From positions 62,001 to 126,000 of the forward strand of contig DASYQD010000124.1 in the NCBI GenBank assembly GCA_036005845.1: DNA of 64,000 nucleotides, in the 5' to 3' direction. The translations under genes and the position numbers were made by a program. Below, one piece after another: positions 1-9,900 of this stretch (positions are counted from its first letter, which is position 1; the number at the start of each line of letters is the position of its first letter). The notes below the pieces were generated by a model. The model searched no databases. It saw only the letters and a program-made list of their open reading frames with translations, and was not told where the DNA came from. The DNA is from DASYQD01 sp036005845. Its GTDB lineage: Bacteria; Acidobacteriota; Thermoanaerobaculia; Multivoradales; JAIOJS01.

Positions 1-1210
1 GGTGAAGGCGGTGGTGCCGCCGGTGGTGGTCACCACCGGGGCGTCGTTGACCGGCGTCACCGTCACCGTCTTGTTGGCCGGCGCGCTGCTGTTGGTGCCG
101 TCGTTGGCGACGAACGAGATGACGCGCGCGGTGGCGTCGGGATCCTGGTCGGTGTTGTTGTAGGTCACCGACTGCAGGCAGGTCTGGTAGACGGCGAGCG
201 GCTGCGTGCCGCTGATGGTGAGGGTGGGCGTGCCGCTGCCGCCCACCGCGAGCGCGCCGCAGGCGGTGGCGGCGAGCTGCTCAGAGCCGGCGTCGAGCAC
301 GTTGGTGATGCTCACCGTCGCCGAGACGAGGTTGGTGTCGTCGGGATCGGTCACCGTCACGCCGGCGTCGACGACGACGGCGCCGCCGTCCTCGGTGAAG
401 GAGGTGGAGCCGGCCGTGGTGGTCACCACCGGGGCGTCCGGGCTGGCCGCCACGGTCACCGTCTTGTTCGCCGGCGCGGAGCTCGCGACGCCGTCGTTGA
501 CGAGGAAGGAGACCACGCGCGCCGTGGTGCTCGGGTTGTTCGAGGTGTCGTCGAAGGTCACCGACTGCAGGCAGGTCTGGTAAGTGGCGAGCGGCTGGCT
601 GCCGGTGATCGACAGCGTGTTGAGGCCCGGCGTCACCGTCAGCCCGGCGCAAGCGGTTCCCGCGAGCACCTCGGAGGCGCCGTCCTGCGGGTTGGTGATC
701 GTCACCGTCGCCGAGGCGAGGTTCGGCGAGTCGACGTCGGTCACCGTCACGCCGTTGTCGATCACCACCGGCCCGCCGTCCTCGGTGAAGGCGGTGCTGC
801 CGGCGGTCGTGGTCACCACCGGCGCGTCGTTGTTCGGCGTCACGTTGACCGTCTTGTTGCCCGGTGCGCTGTTGACAATGCCGTCGTTGGCGACGAAGGC
901 GACCGTGCGCGGCGTGGTGCCCGGCGTGTTCGAGGTGTCGTTGTAGGTGACCGAGCGGAAGCAGGTCTGGTAGGTGGCGGGCGGCTGGCTGCCGGTGATG
1001 CTCAGGCTGTTGAGGCCGGGCGTCACGGTGAGGCCGGCGCAGGCGGAGGCGGCGAGGGTCTCGAGCGCGCCGTCCTGTGGATTCGTGATCGTCACCGTGG
1101 CGGAGGCGAGGTTCGCGCTGTCGGCGTCGGTGACGGTGATGCCGGAGTCGACGACGACCGCCGGGCCGTCCTCGGTGAACGTCGTCGCGCCGGGCGTCGG
1201 CGTCACCACC
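1..1210 (-). repeat. Tandem 390/393-bp coding repeats
   Basis: The same block recurs at spacings of 390, 390 and 393 bp, easily tracked by the plus-strand string caccacc at 31, 424, 814 and 1204. Each unit encodes a 130-131 residue beta-rich domain of the secreted protein. The highly similar DNA makes this stretch prone to recombination and to assembly collapse, so copy number in the full gene should be treated cautiously. Confidence 0.85.
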
Positions 1211-2043
1211 GGCGGCGTGTTGAAGACCAGCGAGGCGTCGATGCGGAAGTAGACGCGGGCGCTGGGGACGTCGCTGCGCGCGTACAGCGACGCGATGTCG
1301 TCGCCGTCGTTCTGCGCCGTGGGGTCGAAGGCGACGCGGAAGCCGACGTTCCACTCCTGGAGCGTGTTGCCGTCGAGGTCGAAGACGACGGCGTAGGCGA
1401 CGCCGCCCGCGGCGAGCACCAGCAGCACGAGGAGCAGCGCGCGCAGCGGCCGCCGGCGCAGCTTGAACGCCGCCATCCCGGCGAGCAGCAGGATGAGGGC
1501 GAGCAGGCCCCACTGCGACAACGTCGGAATGTCGGGAGTGCCGCCGAGGATGAAGAGGATCGGCGGCCCGGTGGGCGTGCCGTCGGTGGTGAAGAGCGTG
1601 TCGGTGCCGCCGTTGGCGTTCTGGGCGAAGACGCCGAGGCGGAGGCAGTTGGCCTGCGAGGCGCCGTGGCAGGGGAAAAGCGGCGGCGGCGATATCGCAA
1701 CCATCGGCCAGAAGGTCTCGATGACGTTGAGGCCGAGGTCGCCGTTGCCGATGCCGACCGGATGCGGGGTGGTGTCGGAGAAGATCGACGCGTTGGCGCA
1801 GTCGCGGCCCTGGATCTGCGTCACCGTCGCCGCGTTGGGCGAGGTGGTGGTGTTCACCGTGGTGACGACCTTCTGGTCGTAGCCCAGGAAGCCCGACGGG
1901 CCGTCGTTGCAACCCGTCGCCGGGTTGTTGTCGAAGTCGATGAAGATCGTCAGGTCGGACTGCACCGCCGCCGCCGGAGCGGCGAGGCCGATCGTGATCA
2001 GCGTTGCGGCGAGCAGGGCGGGAACGAAGTGGATGCGTCGCAT
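1..2043 (-). CDS. Secreted repeat protein with internal IPTL segment (C-terminus outside window)
   Basis: The visible 681 residues begin with a signal peptide (about 1-26, hydrophobic, ending in APAAA). Residues 172-179 read IPTLSQWG, followed by a hydrophobic stretch and RRR at 196-198. This is the layout of an IPTL-CTERM sorting signal, but here it is internal. A second hydrophobic segment (200-221) follows directly, and from about residue 280 there are near-identical beta-sandwich repeats of 130-131 residues with cores such as FTEDG, VTVTD and YQTC. Three complete repeats and the start of a fourth are visible. The start ATG is preceded by a GGAGGGTG ribosome site. The reading frame continues through the window edge. 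Likely exported and surface-displayed; ligand or adhesion role is inferred only from the repeat architecture. Confidence 0.8.
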   Translation of the reverse strand, partial: MRRIHFVPALLAATLITIGLAAPAAAVQSDLTIFIDFDNNPATGCNDGPSGFLGYDQKVVTTVNTTTSPNAATVTQIQGRDCANASIFSDTTPHPVGIGNGDLGLNVIETFWPMVAISPPPLFPCHGASQANCLRLGVFAQNANGGTDTLFTTDGTPTGPPILFILGGTPDIPTLSQWGLLALILLLAGMAAFKLRRRPLRALLLVLLVLAAGGVAYAVVFDLDGNTLQEWNVGFRVAFDPTAQNDGDDIASLYARSDVPSARVYFRIDASLVFNTPPVVTPTPGATTFTEDGPAVVVDSGITVTDADSANLASATVTITNPQDGALETLAASACAGLTVTPGLNSLSITGSQPPATYQTCFRSVTYNDTSNTPGTTPRTVAFVANDGIVNSAPGNKTVNVTPNNDAPVVTTTAGSTAFTEDGGPVVIDNGVTVTDVDSPNLASATVTITNPQDGASEVLAGTACAGLTVTPGLNTLSITGSQPLATYQTCLQSVTFDDTSNNPSTTARVVSFLVNDGVASSAPANKTVTVAASPDAPVVTTTAGSTSFTEDGGAVVVDAGVTVTDPDDTNLVSATVSITNVLDAGSEQLAATACGALAVGGSGTPTLTISGTQPLAVYQTCLQSVTYNNTDQDPDATARVISFVANDGTNSSAPANKTVTVTPVNDAPVVTTTGGTTAFT

Positions 2044-2313
2044 CGATCACCCTCCAGGTCTGCGGCCGAGACCTGTATCTATCCGAGGTTGGTGGCGCCC
2101 ATCTCGCCGCCCGGAGGGAGCGCTACTCGGACCTCGACCGCCCGACGTGGCTGCCCGAAGGGATGCGAGCTCTGTTGTGATCCGGGGACATACCCTAGCA
2201 GATCGGGGCGCGCATGGGTAACCACCCCCTTGGTGGCGCCCCGCAGGCGGCCGTCCGACGGGATTTCAAGCGGGTCCAGTCAGGGAGTTGCCATCCGCGG
2301 CCGCGATCTCGAC

Positions 2314-2319
2314 TACCAT
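2314..2319 (+). promoter_or_regulatory. -10 box TACCAT before lipoprotein GTG
   Basis: TACCAT fits the TANNNT pattern and ends 7 bases before the GTG start at 2327, with no ribosome site between. Predicted to give a leaderless transcript. No clear -35 is visible. Confidence 0.35.
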
Positions 2320-2326
2320 CTAGCCC

Positions 2327-3487
2327 GTGAGGTGGCGCGGTCGGGCCGCAATCGCCGGCTGGCTCATGGTGGCGTCGTTGGCCGCGGGCTGCGCGGCGCG
2401 GCGACAGCCGGTGGTCGTCGACGCCGGGATCACGGCGATCCCGCCGGAAGCGAGCGTGCAGGCGGCGCCGCCGCCATCCGACTCGGCGCCGGCCTCCGCC
2501 GCTACCGACGAATCGGCGACGTCGGTGACGCCCGTCGCGGTTCCCACCCCCGCGCCGCCGCCGGCCGAGGCGTCTCTCCATGACCTCTGCCGCCAAGAGA
2601 GCGACAGCCCGAGCTTCGTCGACGAGAGCCGGCGCGTTCTCGCCGAGACCTTCTGCGGCGCCACGCTCTGGTTCGACGGTCTCTTCGGCGGCACGCCCGA
2701 CGTGCGCAATGCGCGCGCCGTATCGGGCCGCGTCGAGCTGTCGGGGCTGCGCACCGACTTCGAGGGCTTCGACGGCAAGGCGCGCCTGCGCCTCAACTAC
2801 GAGCTGCCGAACCTGCAGCGCCGCGTGCGCTTCTTCCTCGGCCGCGACGAGCGCAGCTTCACCTCCGATCGCCAGGAGGGTTTCGCCATCCGCTCGGCGG
2901 TGTTCGGCCTCGACGACCGCGACGAGTGGCTGGCGGGCCTCGGCTACCGGCCGCCCGGCCGCTTCCTGCAGCGCGTCGACTTCGGCGTCGGCGCGCGGCT
3001 CAAGAGCTCGCCCGAGGTGTTCGCGCAGACGCGCTATCGCCGCAACGTCTTTCTCGGCCGCAACGACGTCTGGCGCTTCCGCGAGACGGTGTTCTGGGAG
3101 AACCGCGACGGCTTCGGCTCGACGACCAGCCTCGACTGGGACCGCGTGCTGCGCCGCGACCTGCTGCTGCGCTGGGGCAACGTCGGCACCATCTCCGAGG
3201 CCTCGGACGGATTCGAGTGGCGCTCGGCGATGGTGCTCTACAAGAACCTGCGCGGTCTGCGCGCCATCGCGGAGGAGCTCTTCGCGCGCGGCGCCACCGA
3301 CGCCGAGGTGAGCTTCCGCGAGATCGGGGCGCGGACGATCTATCGCCAGCCGCTGCGCGCACCTTATCTATTCGGTGACCTCATCGTCGGCTACTCGTGG
3401 CCGCGCGAGCGGCGCTACCAGGCACGCGAGGGCTCGGCGATGATCGGTCTCGGCGTCGAGCTGCTCTTTGGCCACGAGCCGTATTGA
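2327..3487 (+). CDS. Outer-membrane lipoprotein, probable beta-barrel, unknown function
   Basis: The 386-residue product starts with a lipoprotein signal peptide whose lipobox SLAAGC places the lipidated cysteine at residue 22. A Pro/Ala-rich linker follows to about residue 80. The rest alternates charged and aromatic residues in short strands (for example RVRFFLGRDERSF and GYRPPGRFLQRVDFGVGAR) and ends in a tyrosine, as expected for an outer-membrane beta-barrel-like protein. I do not recognise a named family. The GTG start was chosen because it gives a compact signal peptide and sits 7 bases after a -10-like TACCAT. It is a lone gene, upstream of and co-directional with the aldehyde dehydrogenase. 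Confidence 0.7.
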   Translation: MRWRGRAAIAGWLMVASLAAGCAARRQPVVVDAGITAIPPEASVQAAPPPSDSAPASAATDESATSVTPVAVPTPAPPPAEASLHDLCRQESDSPSFVDESRRVLAETFCGATLWFDGLFGGTPDVRNARAVSGRVELSGLRTDFEGFDGKARLRLNYELPNLQRRVRFFLGRDERSFTSDRQEGFAIRSAVFGLDDRDEWLAGLGYRPPGRFLQRVDFGVGARLKSSPEVFAQTRYRRNVFLGRNDVWRFRETVFWENRDGFGSTTSLDWDRVLRRDLLLRWGNVGTISEASDGFEWRSAMVLYKNLRGLRAIAEELFARGATDAEVSFREIGARTIYRQPLRAPYLFGDLIVGYSWPRERRYQAREGSAMIGLGVELLFGHEPY

Positions 3488-3573
3488 GCCCGCGGTGACG
3501 CGGTGAGCTCGCTGATAGGGTAGGCCGCCCCGCGGCGCCCTTCAGGCCCGCCACCTTCCTGGAGACAAGTCGC

Positions 3574-5127
3574 ATGGCCGAGCTGGCGAGGATCGAGAGC
3601 TACGTCGAGGACCGCTGGGTGCCCGGCGAGGGCGAGGGGAGCACGCTGGTCAATCCGGCGACGGGCGAGCCGCTGGCCACCGCCTCCACCACCGGCATCG
3701 ACCTCGGCGCGGCGCTTCGCCATGCACGCGACGTGGGCGGGCCCGCGCTGCGTTCGTTCACCTTCGCACAGCGCGCCGCCATCCTGAAGTCGCTCTCCGC
3801 CATCATTCGCGAGCATCGCGACGAGCTGCTCGAGCTGGCGATGCGAAACGGCGGCAACACGAAGGGCGACGCCAAGTTCGACGTCGACGGCGCGGGCGGC
3901 ACGCTCGCCTTCTACGCCAACCTCGGGCGCGGGCTGGGCGAGGGGCGCTACCTGCTCGACGGCGATGCGGTGCCGCTCGGCCGCGCCACGCCGTTCGCCG
4001 GCCGCCACTTCTGGGTGCCGCGGCGCGGCGCCGCGGTGCTCGTCAATGCCTACAATTTCCCGGCCTGGGGCTTCGCCGAGAAGGCCGCCTGCGCGCTGCT
4101 TGCCGCGATGCCGGTGGTGGTGAAGCCGGCGACGCAGACGGCGCTGGTAGCGTGGCGCATCGCGCAGCTCTTCGTGGACAGCGGCGCGCTGCCGCCGGGG
4201 AGCTGGACGTTCCTCGCCGGGCCGGCTGGCGACCTCCTCGACCATCTCGAGGCGCAGGACGTGCTGGCGTTCACCGGCTCGGCGGCGACGGGCGCGAAGA
4301 TGCGTTCGCATCCGCGCGTGCTGGAGAAGGGGGTGCGCGTCAACGTCGAGGCCGACTCGTTGAACGCCGCCGTGCTCGGTCCCGACGTCGAGCCCGGCTC
4401 GCCGACGTGGGAGCTGTTCGTCAAGGAAGTCGTGCACGAGGTGACGCAGAAGGCGGGGCAGAAGTGCACGGCGACGCGGCGCGTCTTCGTGCCGCGCGAA
4501 CGGCTCGATGCGGCACGCGAGGCGTTGGTGGAGCGGCTGTCGCAGGTGCGCGTGGGCGATCCGTCGACCGAAGGCGTCGGTATGGGCCCGGTGGTGAGCG
4601 CCGGCCAGGCGCGCGACGTCGAGGAAGGCGTCGCCACCATCGCGCGCGGTGCGACGGTGGCGTGGAAGGGCGAGTCGCCGAGCGAGCACGGCTTCGTGGC
4701 GCCGCGCTTATTGGTGGCGGACGATCCGCGCGCCGCGGCGGACGTGCACCGCCGCGAGGTGTTCGGTCCCGTCGCCACGCTGATGCCGTACGACGGCACG
4801 GCGGAGGAGGCGGGCGAGCTCGTCGGCCTCGGCGAAGGCTCGCTGGTGTCGAGCGTCTACTCCGACGACACCGGCTTCGTCGCCGCGGCGGTGCTGGCGA
4901 TGGCGCCGTACAACGGCCGCGTGCACGTGGGCACCGGCGAGGTGGCGGCCGAATCGTTGGGGCCGGGCACGGTGCTGCCGGGTCTGGTGCACGGCGGCCC
5001 CGGCCGCGCCGGCAGCGGCGAAGAGCTCGGCGGTATCCGCGGCCTCCACCACTTCATGCAGCGCACGGCGGTGCAGGGACCGCAGACCGCGCTCGAGCGG
5101 ATCGCCGCGGAAGCCGTCGCCGGCTGA
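3574..5127 (+). CDS. boxD: 3,4-dehydroadipyl-CoA semialdehyde dehydrogenase-like aldehyde dehydrogenase
   Basis: A 517-residue aldehyde dehydrogenase of the PaaZ/BoxD group. It has the NAD(P)-binding lysine in VVVKP (K184), the FTGSAATG loop (233-240), the general base E259 and the catalytic C298 in AGQKC. The length fits stand-alone BoxD, which oxidises 3,4-dehydroadipyl-CoA semialdehyde in the aerobic benzoyl-CoA (box) pathway; PaaZ would carry an extra C-terminal MaoC hydratase domain of about 160 residues, absent here. No other box or phenylacetate genes are nearby, so the substrate is inferred from family resemblance. A GGAGA ribosome site precedes the ATG. It converges on fdhD with 7 bases between the stops. 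Confidence 0.75.
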   Translation: MAELARIESYVEDRWVPGEGEGSTLVNPATGEPLATASTTGIDLGAALRHARDVGGPALRSFTFAQRAAILKSLSAIIREHRDELLELAMRNGGNTKGDAKFDVDGAGGTLAFYANLGRGLGEGRYLLDGDAVPLGRATPFAGRHFWVPRRGAAVLVNAYNFPAWGFAEKAACALLAAMPVVVKPATQTALVAWRIAQLFVDSGALPPGSWTFLAGPAGDLLDHLEAQDVLAFTGSAATGAKMRSHPRVLEKGVRVNVEADSLNAAVLGPDVEPGSPTWELFVKEVVHEVTQKAGQKCTATRRVFVPRERLDAAREALVERLSQVRVGDPSTEGVGMGPVVSAGQARDVEEGVATIARGATVAWKGESPSEHGFVAPRLLVADDPRAAADVHRREVFGPVATLMPYDGTAEEAGELVGLGEGSLVSSVYSDDTGFVAAAVLAMAPYNGRVHVGTGEVAAESLGPGTVLPGLVHGGPGRAGSGEELGGIRGLHHFMQRTAVQGPQTALERIAAEAVAG

Positions 5128-5134
5128 GTCGCAT

Positions 5135-5959
5135 TCAGCCCGCGATGCGCTCGATGCCGCAATAGACGTTGCAGCGGCCCGGCCGCACGAAGCCGACGAC
5201 CGTCATCCCGGCGCGCGCCGCGAGCCGCAACGCGAGCGTCGACGGCGCGCCCACCGCGGCGAGTACCGGCACTCCCGCGCGCAATGCCTTTTGCACGATC
5301 TCGAACCCGATGCGGCCCGACACGGCGAGGATCGTCTCGCCGGCGGGGATGCGGCCCGCAAGCAGCAGCGAACCGACGACCTTGTCGACCGCGTTGTGCC
5401 GCCCGACGTCCTCGCGCGAGACCACCAGCTCGCCGTCGGCCGCGAAGAGCGCGGCGGCGTGAATGCCGCCCGTCTGCGCGAAGAGCTCCTGCGCCGGCGC
5501 CATGCGGCCGGGCAGCTCGAGCAGCAGCGGCAACGTGAGGCGCGGTCCGACGGGAAGCGCCGGAAAGCCACTCGCGAAGACGGCATCGACCGAGGCCTTG
5601 CCACAAAGACCGCAGGCGGCGGTGGACAGGAACGGCCGTGCGGCGATCGTGCTCGCGCCGTCGCGGCGAGAGCCGAGCCGCGCCACGATGCGGCTGCCGG
5701 GAACCTCGCCGAGCTCAGCCTCGTCGAGCGCCACGAGATCGGCGGCGCTCTCGACGATCCCCTCCGCGTGGAGCAGCCCTGCCGCAAGCTCGCGATCGTG
5801 CCCCGGTGTGCGCAGCGTCACCGCGAGCTGTGCAGGCGACGCATCGCCGAACGCGAGTTGGATCTCGAGCGGATCCTCGATCGCCACCGGATCGGCGAGC
5901 TCGCCGCGCGTGCCGTCGAGAAAGAACGTCGTGGGCCACGGCTGCGCCCCGGTCGGCAT
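5135..5959 (-). CDS. fdhD: Formate dehydrogenase accessory sulfurtransferase FdhD
   Basis: A 274-residue FdhD. The family passes sulfur from the cysteine desulfurase IscS to the molybdenum cofactor, activating formate dehydrogenases. The sulfur-carrying CxxC motif is CGLC (C116 and C119). Other family landmarks are DPLEIQL near the N-terminus, HAEGIVES, SREDVGRHNAVDKVVG and SGRIGFEIVQKA. A longer frame upstream exists, but ATG 5959 begins just before the conserved domain and lies 8 bases from a -10-like TACGGT. No formate dehydrogenase subunit is encoded in the window, so its client lies elsewhere. Confidence 0.92.
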   Translation of the reverse strand: MPTGAQPWPTTFFLDGTRGELADPVAIEDPLEIQLAFGDASPAQLAVTLRTPGHDRELAAGLLHAEGIVESAADLVALDEAELGEVPGSRIVARLGSRRDGASTIAARPFLSTAACGLCGKASVDAVFASGFPALPVGPRLTLPLLLELPGRMAPAQELFAQTGGIHAAALFAADGELVVSREDVGRHNAVDKVVGSLLLAGRIPAGETILAVSGRIGFEIVQKALRAGVPVLAAVGAPSTLALRLAARAGMTVVGFVRPGRCNVYCGIERIAG

Positions 5960-5967
5960 GACGCGCG

Positions 5968-5973
5968 ACCGTA
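5968..5973 (-). promoter_or_regulatory. -10 box TACGGT before fdhD
   Basis: On the minus strand TACGGT ends 8 bases before the fdhD ATG, with no ribosome site in between. Predicted leaderless start. Confidence 0.35.
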
Positions 5974-6009
5974 GCACGGGCTCGGCAATCACTCGACGAC
6001 GAAATGCAC

Positions 6010-6037
6010 GGCCGGGCGAGTGGCCCCTCGCCCGGCC
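6010..6037 (-). terminator. 11-bp GC hairpin after the CHAT operon
   Basis: GGCCGGGCGAG pairs perfectly with CTCGCCCGGCC around a 6-base loop. It lies 47 bases past the stop of the last gene of the minus-strand sigma/CHAT operon. There is no long T tract, so termination strength is uncertain. Confidence 0.55.
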
Positions 6038-6083
6038 CAGGCATCGGCGCACCGCGAAGGCGGCGCGCCGCAGTGAACCAAGG

Positions 6084-6812
6084 TCACCCGGCGACGGCGA
6101 TCGGCGCGGCGGCCTCCTCGAGCTCGCGCTCGTAGAGCTGCGAGGCGCGCTCGCAGATGATGGACATGTAGTTCATTGTGGTGAGCAGCTGAGTGAATCC
6201 CTGAACCAGGGCGAAGACCTCGATCGACGTGTCGTGCAGTCTGGCGGCGCGGGCGGACAGCGTCACTGCTCGCGCCCGCGTTGCTTCGTCGATGAACGTG
6301 CGCAATCGACTCTGCAGTTGCCGTAGCTGACGATCGAGCAGGCGCAGGCCGGCGCGGGCTCCACCCTCCCGAATGCGGGTCGCGATCTCGGTCCAATACA
6401 CGCGTTGCGGCAGCGCCGCTCCGCGGCTGACGAGGTCTTGATAGAGACCGTCGTAGTCGAGGGCGGCGAAGCACGGTTCGCGTGCGATCAGCGGATCGAC
6501 AGGGTCGATCTTGCCGCGCTCGAAAAGGTCGGCGCGCGATTGGACGAGCTCCTGTCCGAGGACGGTGAGCTGTTCGTGCGTCACGGCCAGCTGTGCGAGG
6601 CCGCGCTCGAGAGCTGCCGCCGACGAGGCCGCATCGCCGGCGAGGGCTTCGTCCACGGCCTCGTGCAGATCGCGAAGGCCAAGGCTCAGAGCCAGGTTCG
6701 ACTCGCGAAAGCTGCGGTCGAGCATCCTGCAACGGCGCTCGAGCGTCTCTGAAAAGGCGTTGCTGCAACTGACCGAGAATCCAAACATGCACATCGGACC
6801 TCCGCCACCCAT
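6084..6812 (-). CDS. Unknown helical protein downstream of the CHAT gene
   Basis: I recognise no family for this 242-residue protein. The ATG at 6812 has a strong GAGAGGAGAAG ribosome site; the frame extends further upstream but that part is Arg/Pro-rich and unlikely to be coding. The N-terminus is unusual: MGGGGP followed by three sulfur-rich residues (MCM) and further Cys at 16 and 28. The remainder is predominantly amphipathic helix (leucine and arginine heptads), with no signal peptide or membrane segment. It lies 167 bases after the CHAT gene on the same strand and before a hairpin terminator, so it is probably the last gene of that operon. A role as partner or substrate of the CHAT protease is a guess from position. 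Confidence 0.7.
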   Translation of the reverse strand: MGGGGPMCMFGFSVSCSNAFSETLERRCRMLDRSFRESNLALSLGLRDLHEAVDEALAGDAASSAAALERGLAQLAVTHEQLTVLGQELVQSRADLFERGKIDPVDPLIAREPCFAALDYDGLYQDLVSRGAALPQRVYWTEIATRIREGGARAGLRLLDRQLRQLQSRLRTFIDEATRARAVTLSARAARLHDTSIEVFALVQGFTQLLTTMNYMSIICERASQLYERELEEAAAPIAVAG

Positions 6813-6979
6813 GGTTCTTCTCCTCTCTGTGCGACGTTTTTGACCACCGGGGAAGGACGAGGCGAGGCGGGCCGCCCGTGGCGGCCCCCGAGCGTCGGCG
6901 ACAGGGGATCTCGCGAACATGAGAACCGCCGCTGACGCCGAGTCGATCCTCGACTCGGTGGTGGCGAGGCGCTTGGTGT

Positions 6980-9900
6980 TCAGCCGCCGAGGGCTTGGAA
7001 CAAAGCCCAATTCGCAGGCGAGCGGAGAGCAGGGTCGGGGCTGGCGAGGAGCTGTAGCTGCGCCGAGCGCAGCGCGCTGGCGGCATCTTCGCCGGAGCTC
7101 AACCGAGTGTGGAGGGCGGTGAGGAGCGGCACGCTACGCTGGTCGCCTACGGGCCACAGCGCCGCTACGACCGTCGGCACGTTCGCGGCCAGGAATGAAC
7201 GGGCCAGGCTGACCCTCCCGGCGGTGCCGGACAGAGGATCGCCGGTTCCGCCGCAGACCGCCAATACGACGGTCCGCGTGCGCGCGAATGACAGCGAGGG
7301 GATCTCATCCGCGTAGAGCGCCCCGCTGCCGTCGCCGGGCTGCAGCGGTGCCAAGGCGAGCGCGGAGCGCGATGGGAGGGCGTCGTCGACCAGCGCATGG
7401 GTGGCGACGTGGACGACCGAGTGATCGCCCATCGCGGCCACGAGGGTGCTGCGCGTCGCTCGCTCCCCGGTGACCACGACGGCGCCCCGGTACAGCGCCG
7501 CGACGGCGCGCACCTCGTCTGCGGCTCCGGAGAGGCGCTGAAGGCCGGGGAAGAGATGGTCGTCGAGCGCCGGATCGCCGAGCAGGAACGGTGGTGTGCG
7601 CTGCCCTTGCGATAGTGCGATTTCGCGTGCACGAGCGTGAACGAAGTAACTGGCGCTCGGCGCCAGCTCGAGAACGTGCTCCTGCATGAGGAACTTGTGG
7701 CGCGCGCCGCCGAGCGCCGAGAAGGGCAACGACTCGAGGCTCTTGTCGGCAACGATCACCAGCCTACGGGCGGTGTCGGCGAGCTCGGCAGGAGCCACCA
7801 GCGTACGGTACAGCTCCGCCGCCGCCTCGTCGCTCGCCGGAGTCCAGGTGCCCGCGGTGAGATCGGCGTCGATGATCGCGCTCCATGCGGCGACCTGCGC
7901 CGGCCGCACGGGCAGCGTGATCGTCCGCACGCCGCGGTGATCGGCCCGCCAGAGCACCGCGCGCTCACCGAGCAAGGCGTACGACAACACGGCCGTCTCC
8001 GTGTCCAGAGCAGCCGGGAGCTCGGCGAGGCCGATGTTCTGGATGCTCGCGGTCGAGCCTAGGGAGTGGGCGCGCGCTCGCTCGATCCAGTCGAATGCTT
8101 CCGCGGTGCGGCCGCGATCGAGGGCCGCGGCAGCCATCTCGTCGTAAAGCCTGCCGGCGCCGTCCAGGCGGTCGAGCCAGAGCAAGTCGTGGGGAGCGGC
8201 CGGCGTCGACTCCAGTAGCGAGATGCCCTCCGCGAGGTCTCGCGCCGCGGCGTCGAAGTCGCCGTCGGCGCGGTGGGCGTTCGCACGCTGCAGGAACAGG
8301 CCTGGAAGGCGAACGCTCTGCTGAAGCTGCTCGAAACCGGCAAGGGCGCGGGACGAGGCGGCGATGGCGATGGCGGGCGAGCCTGCCGTCGCAGCTCTGA
8401 CCGCTGCCAGTTCCGGAAGGAGTCGCGTACGCATTGCGGAGTTGTCTACCGACGAGAGCGCCACGGCTGCACGGCCAACCTCGACGGCTGCGGAACCGTG
8501 GTCGTCGAGCTGCAACGCTATTTGCGCACGGCGTAGATGGAGGGTTACCAGTTGATACGGCCGAAGAGTCGCACTCTGCGTCGAGGCTTCGTCGAGCAAG
8601 GCGCTGGCGAGGTTGACGTGGCCGAGCAGAAGGCACGAGGTTGCCGTCTGCAGGAGAATGTTCTGCGCTCGTTGCGGGTCGTCGCCCAGACTGGGCACGC
8701 CGGCAATCCCCGCAATCCGGTGCTGCCAAGCGTTGCGCTGATCGCCGGCGAGCGTGTACGCCTCGCCGAGGAGGTAGTCGAGCCAGATCACGGGCTCGTC
8801 CTCGCCGACGAGCCGATAGGCGGCCATCGCCGACTGGTAGTGGCCGATGGCTTCGCTCGGCCGGCCCCGTAGCGTCGCCGCGAGGCCACGCGCCTGGGCA
8901 AGCCTGCCGCGACTGACCGGATCAGTTTCCTGCGCTCCGGCGCTGCGGTCGATCTCGGCGATGAGCCCGTCGCTGGGGCCCGCGCTGACCAGGCGAATGG
9001 CGAGCAGCTCGACTTGCGCTCGCCGAAGGCCGATGCCGTCGTGGGGGAACGAGGAAACGGCAAGTCGGAGGTGATCCTCGGCGCCGCGCCAAGACCCTTC
9101 CTCTAGAAGCAGCTCCCCTTGGGCCAGCGAGCGTTGTGCCTCGGCAAGCAAGCGTAGCGACACCCGATCGGAGGTTGTCGCCTCGTCGATCTGATCCTCG
9201 AGACGGGAGTCGCCTGTCTGTTGGCGATAGAGATTGGCGATCCTCGAGGCCGTGGCCAACAGTTGGGTGGCGGCTGACTCATCGCCCTGGACTATCGCGT
9301 CGCCCCAGTCGCGCAGCAGGTCGTGCTCGACTAGTCGTCGTGCCGCGAAGCGGTGGGCAGCGACCAGTGCGGGCAACTCCCGGTCGCCACGCTCGGCCGC
9401 GCGGCGCAATGTAGGCGTGCTGGCGCCGCTGGGCGTGCGACCAAATCTCGCCAGGTGCGTCCTCGCCTCGCCTCGCCAATGCGCGTCGGTCTCCAGCTCT
9501 CCGTAGTCGGTCCACGCGCGAATTGCTTCGGCCCGAAGTCCGAGCAGCTCGAGCGCGATGGCCTGGTTGAACTTTGCCTCCAGTAGGGCGGGCGCGGAAC
9601 GAAGGGCAGCCGACGCGAGCTCCAGTGCGGCGGCGGCATCCGCAGAACCGCCGTCCTGCATGCCGCGAGCGAGATAAACGGCGGCGAGGTCGCTCCGCAG
9701 GCCGGGGTCGGAGGGGCGCGCGGCGAGGGCGCGACCGAGAGTGGCAAGCGCAGAATCGAGATTGCCGACGAGATAGTGCGCGTCGGCGAGCGCGCCAAGC
9801 GTCTCCGGTTGACTGGAAGTGACCGCGGCTTGGCGCACGGCTTCGGCGGCTGCGTAATAGCGCCAGGCGTCAGCGCCGCCGTTGCTTGCAGAAATGCCCC

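Noticed and set aside
1..1210. Regular repeats considered as a CRISPR array
   Set aside because: The unit is 390 bp, wholly coding and in frame; there are no short repeats with unique spacers, and no cas genes despite the CHAT protein nearby.
281..2050. 589-residue minus-strand frame
   Set aside because: Its product is an Arg/His-rich low-complexity string; the frame one base away encodes the signal peptide, IPTL segment and repeats.
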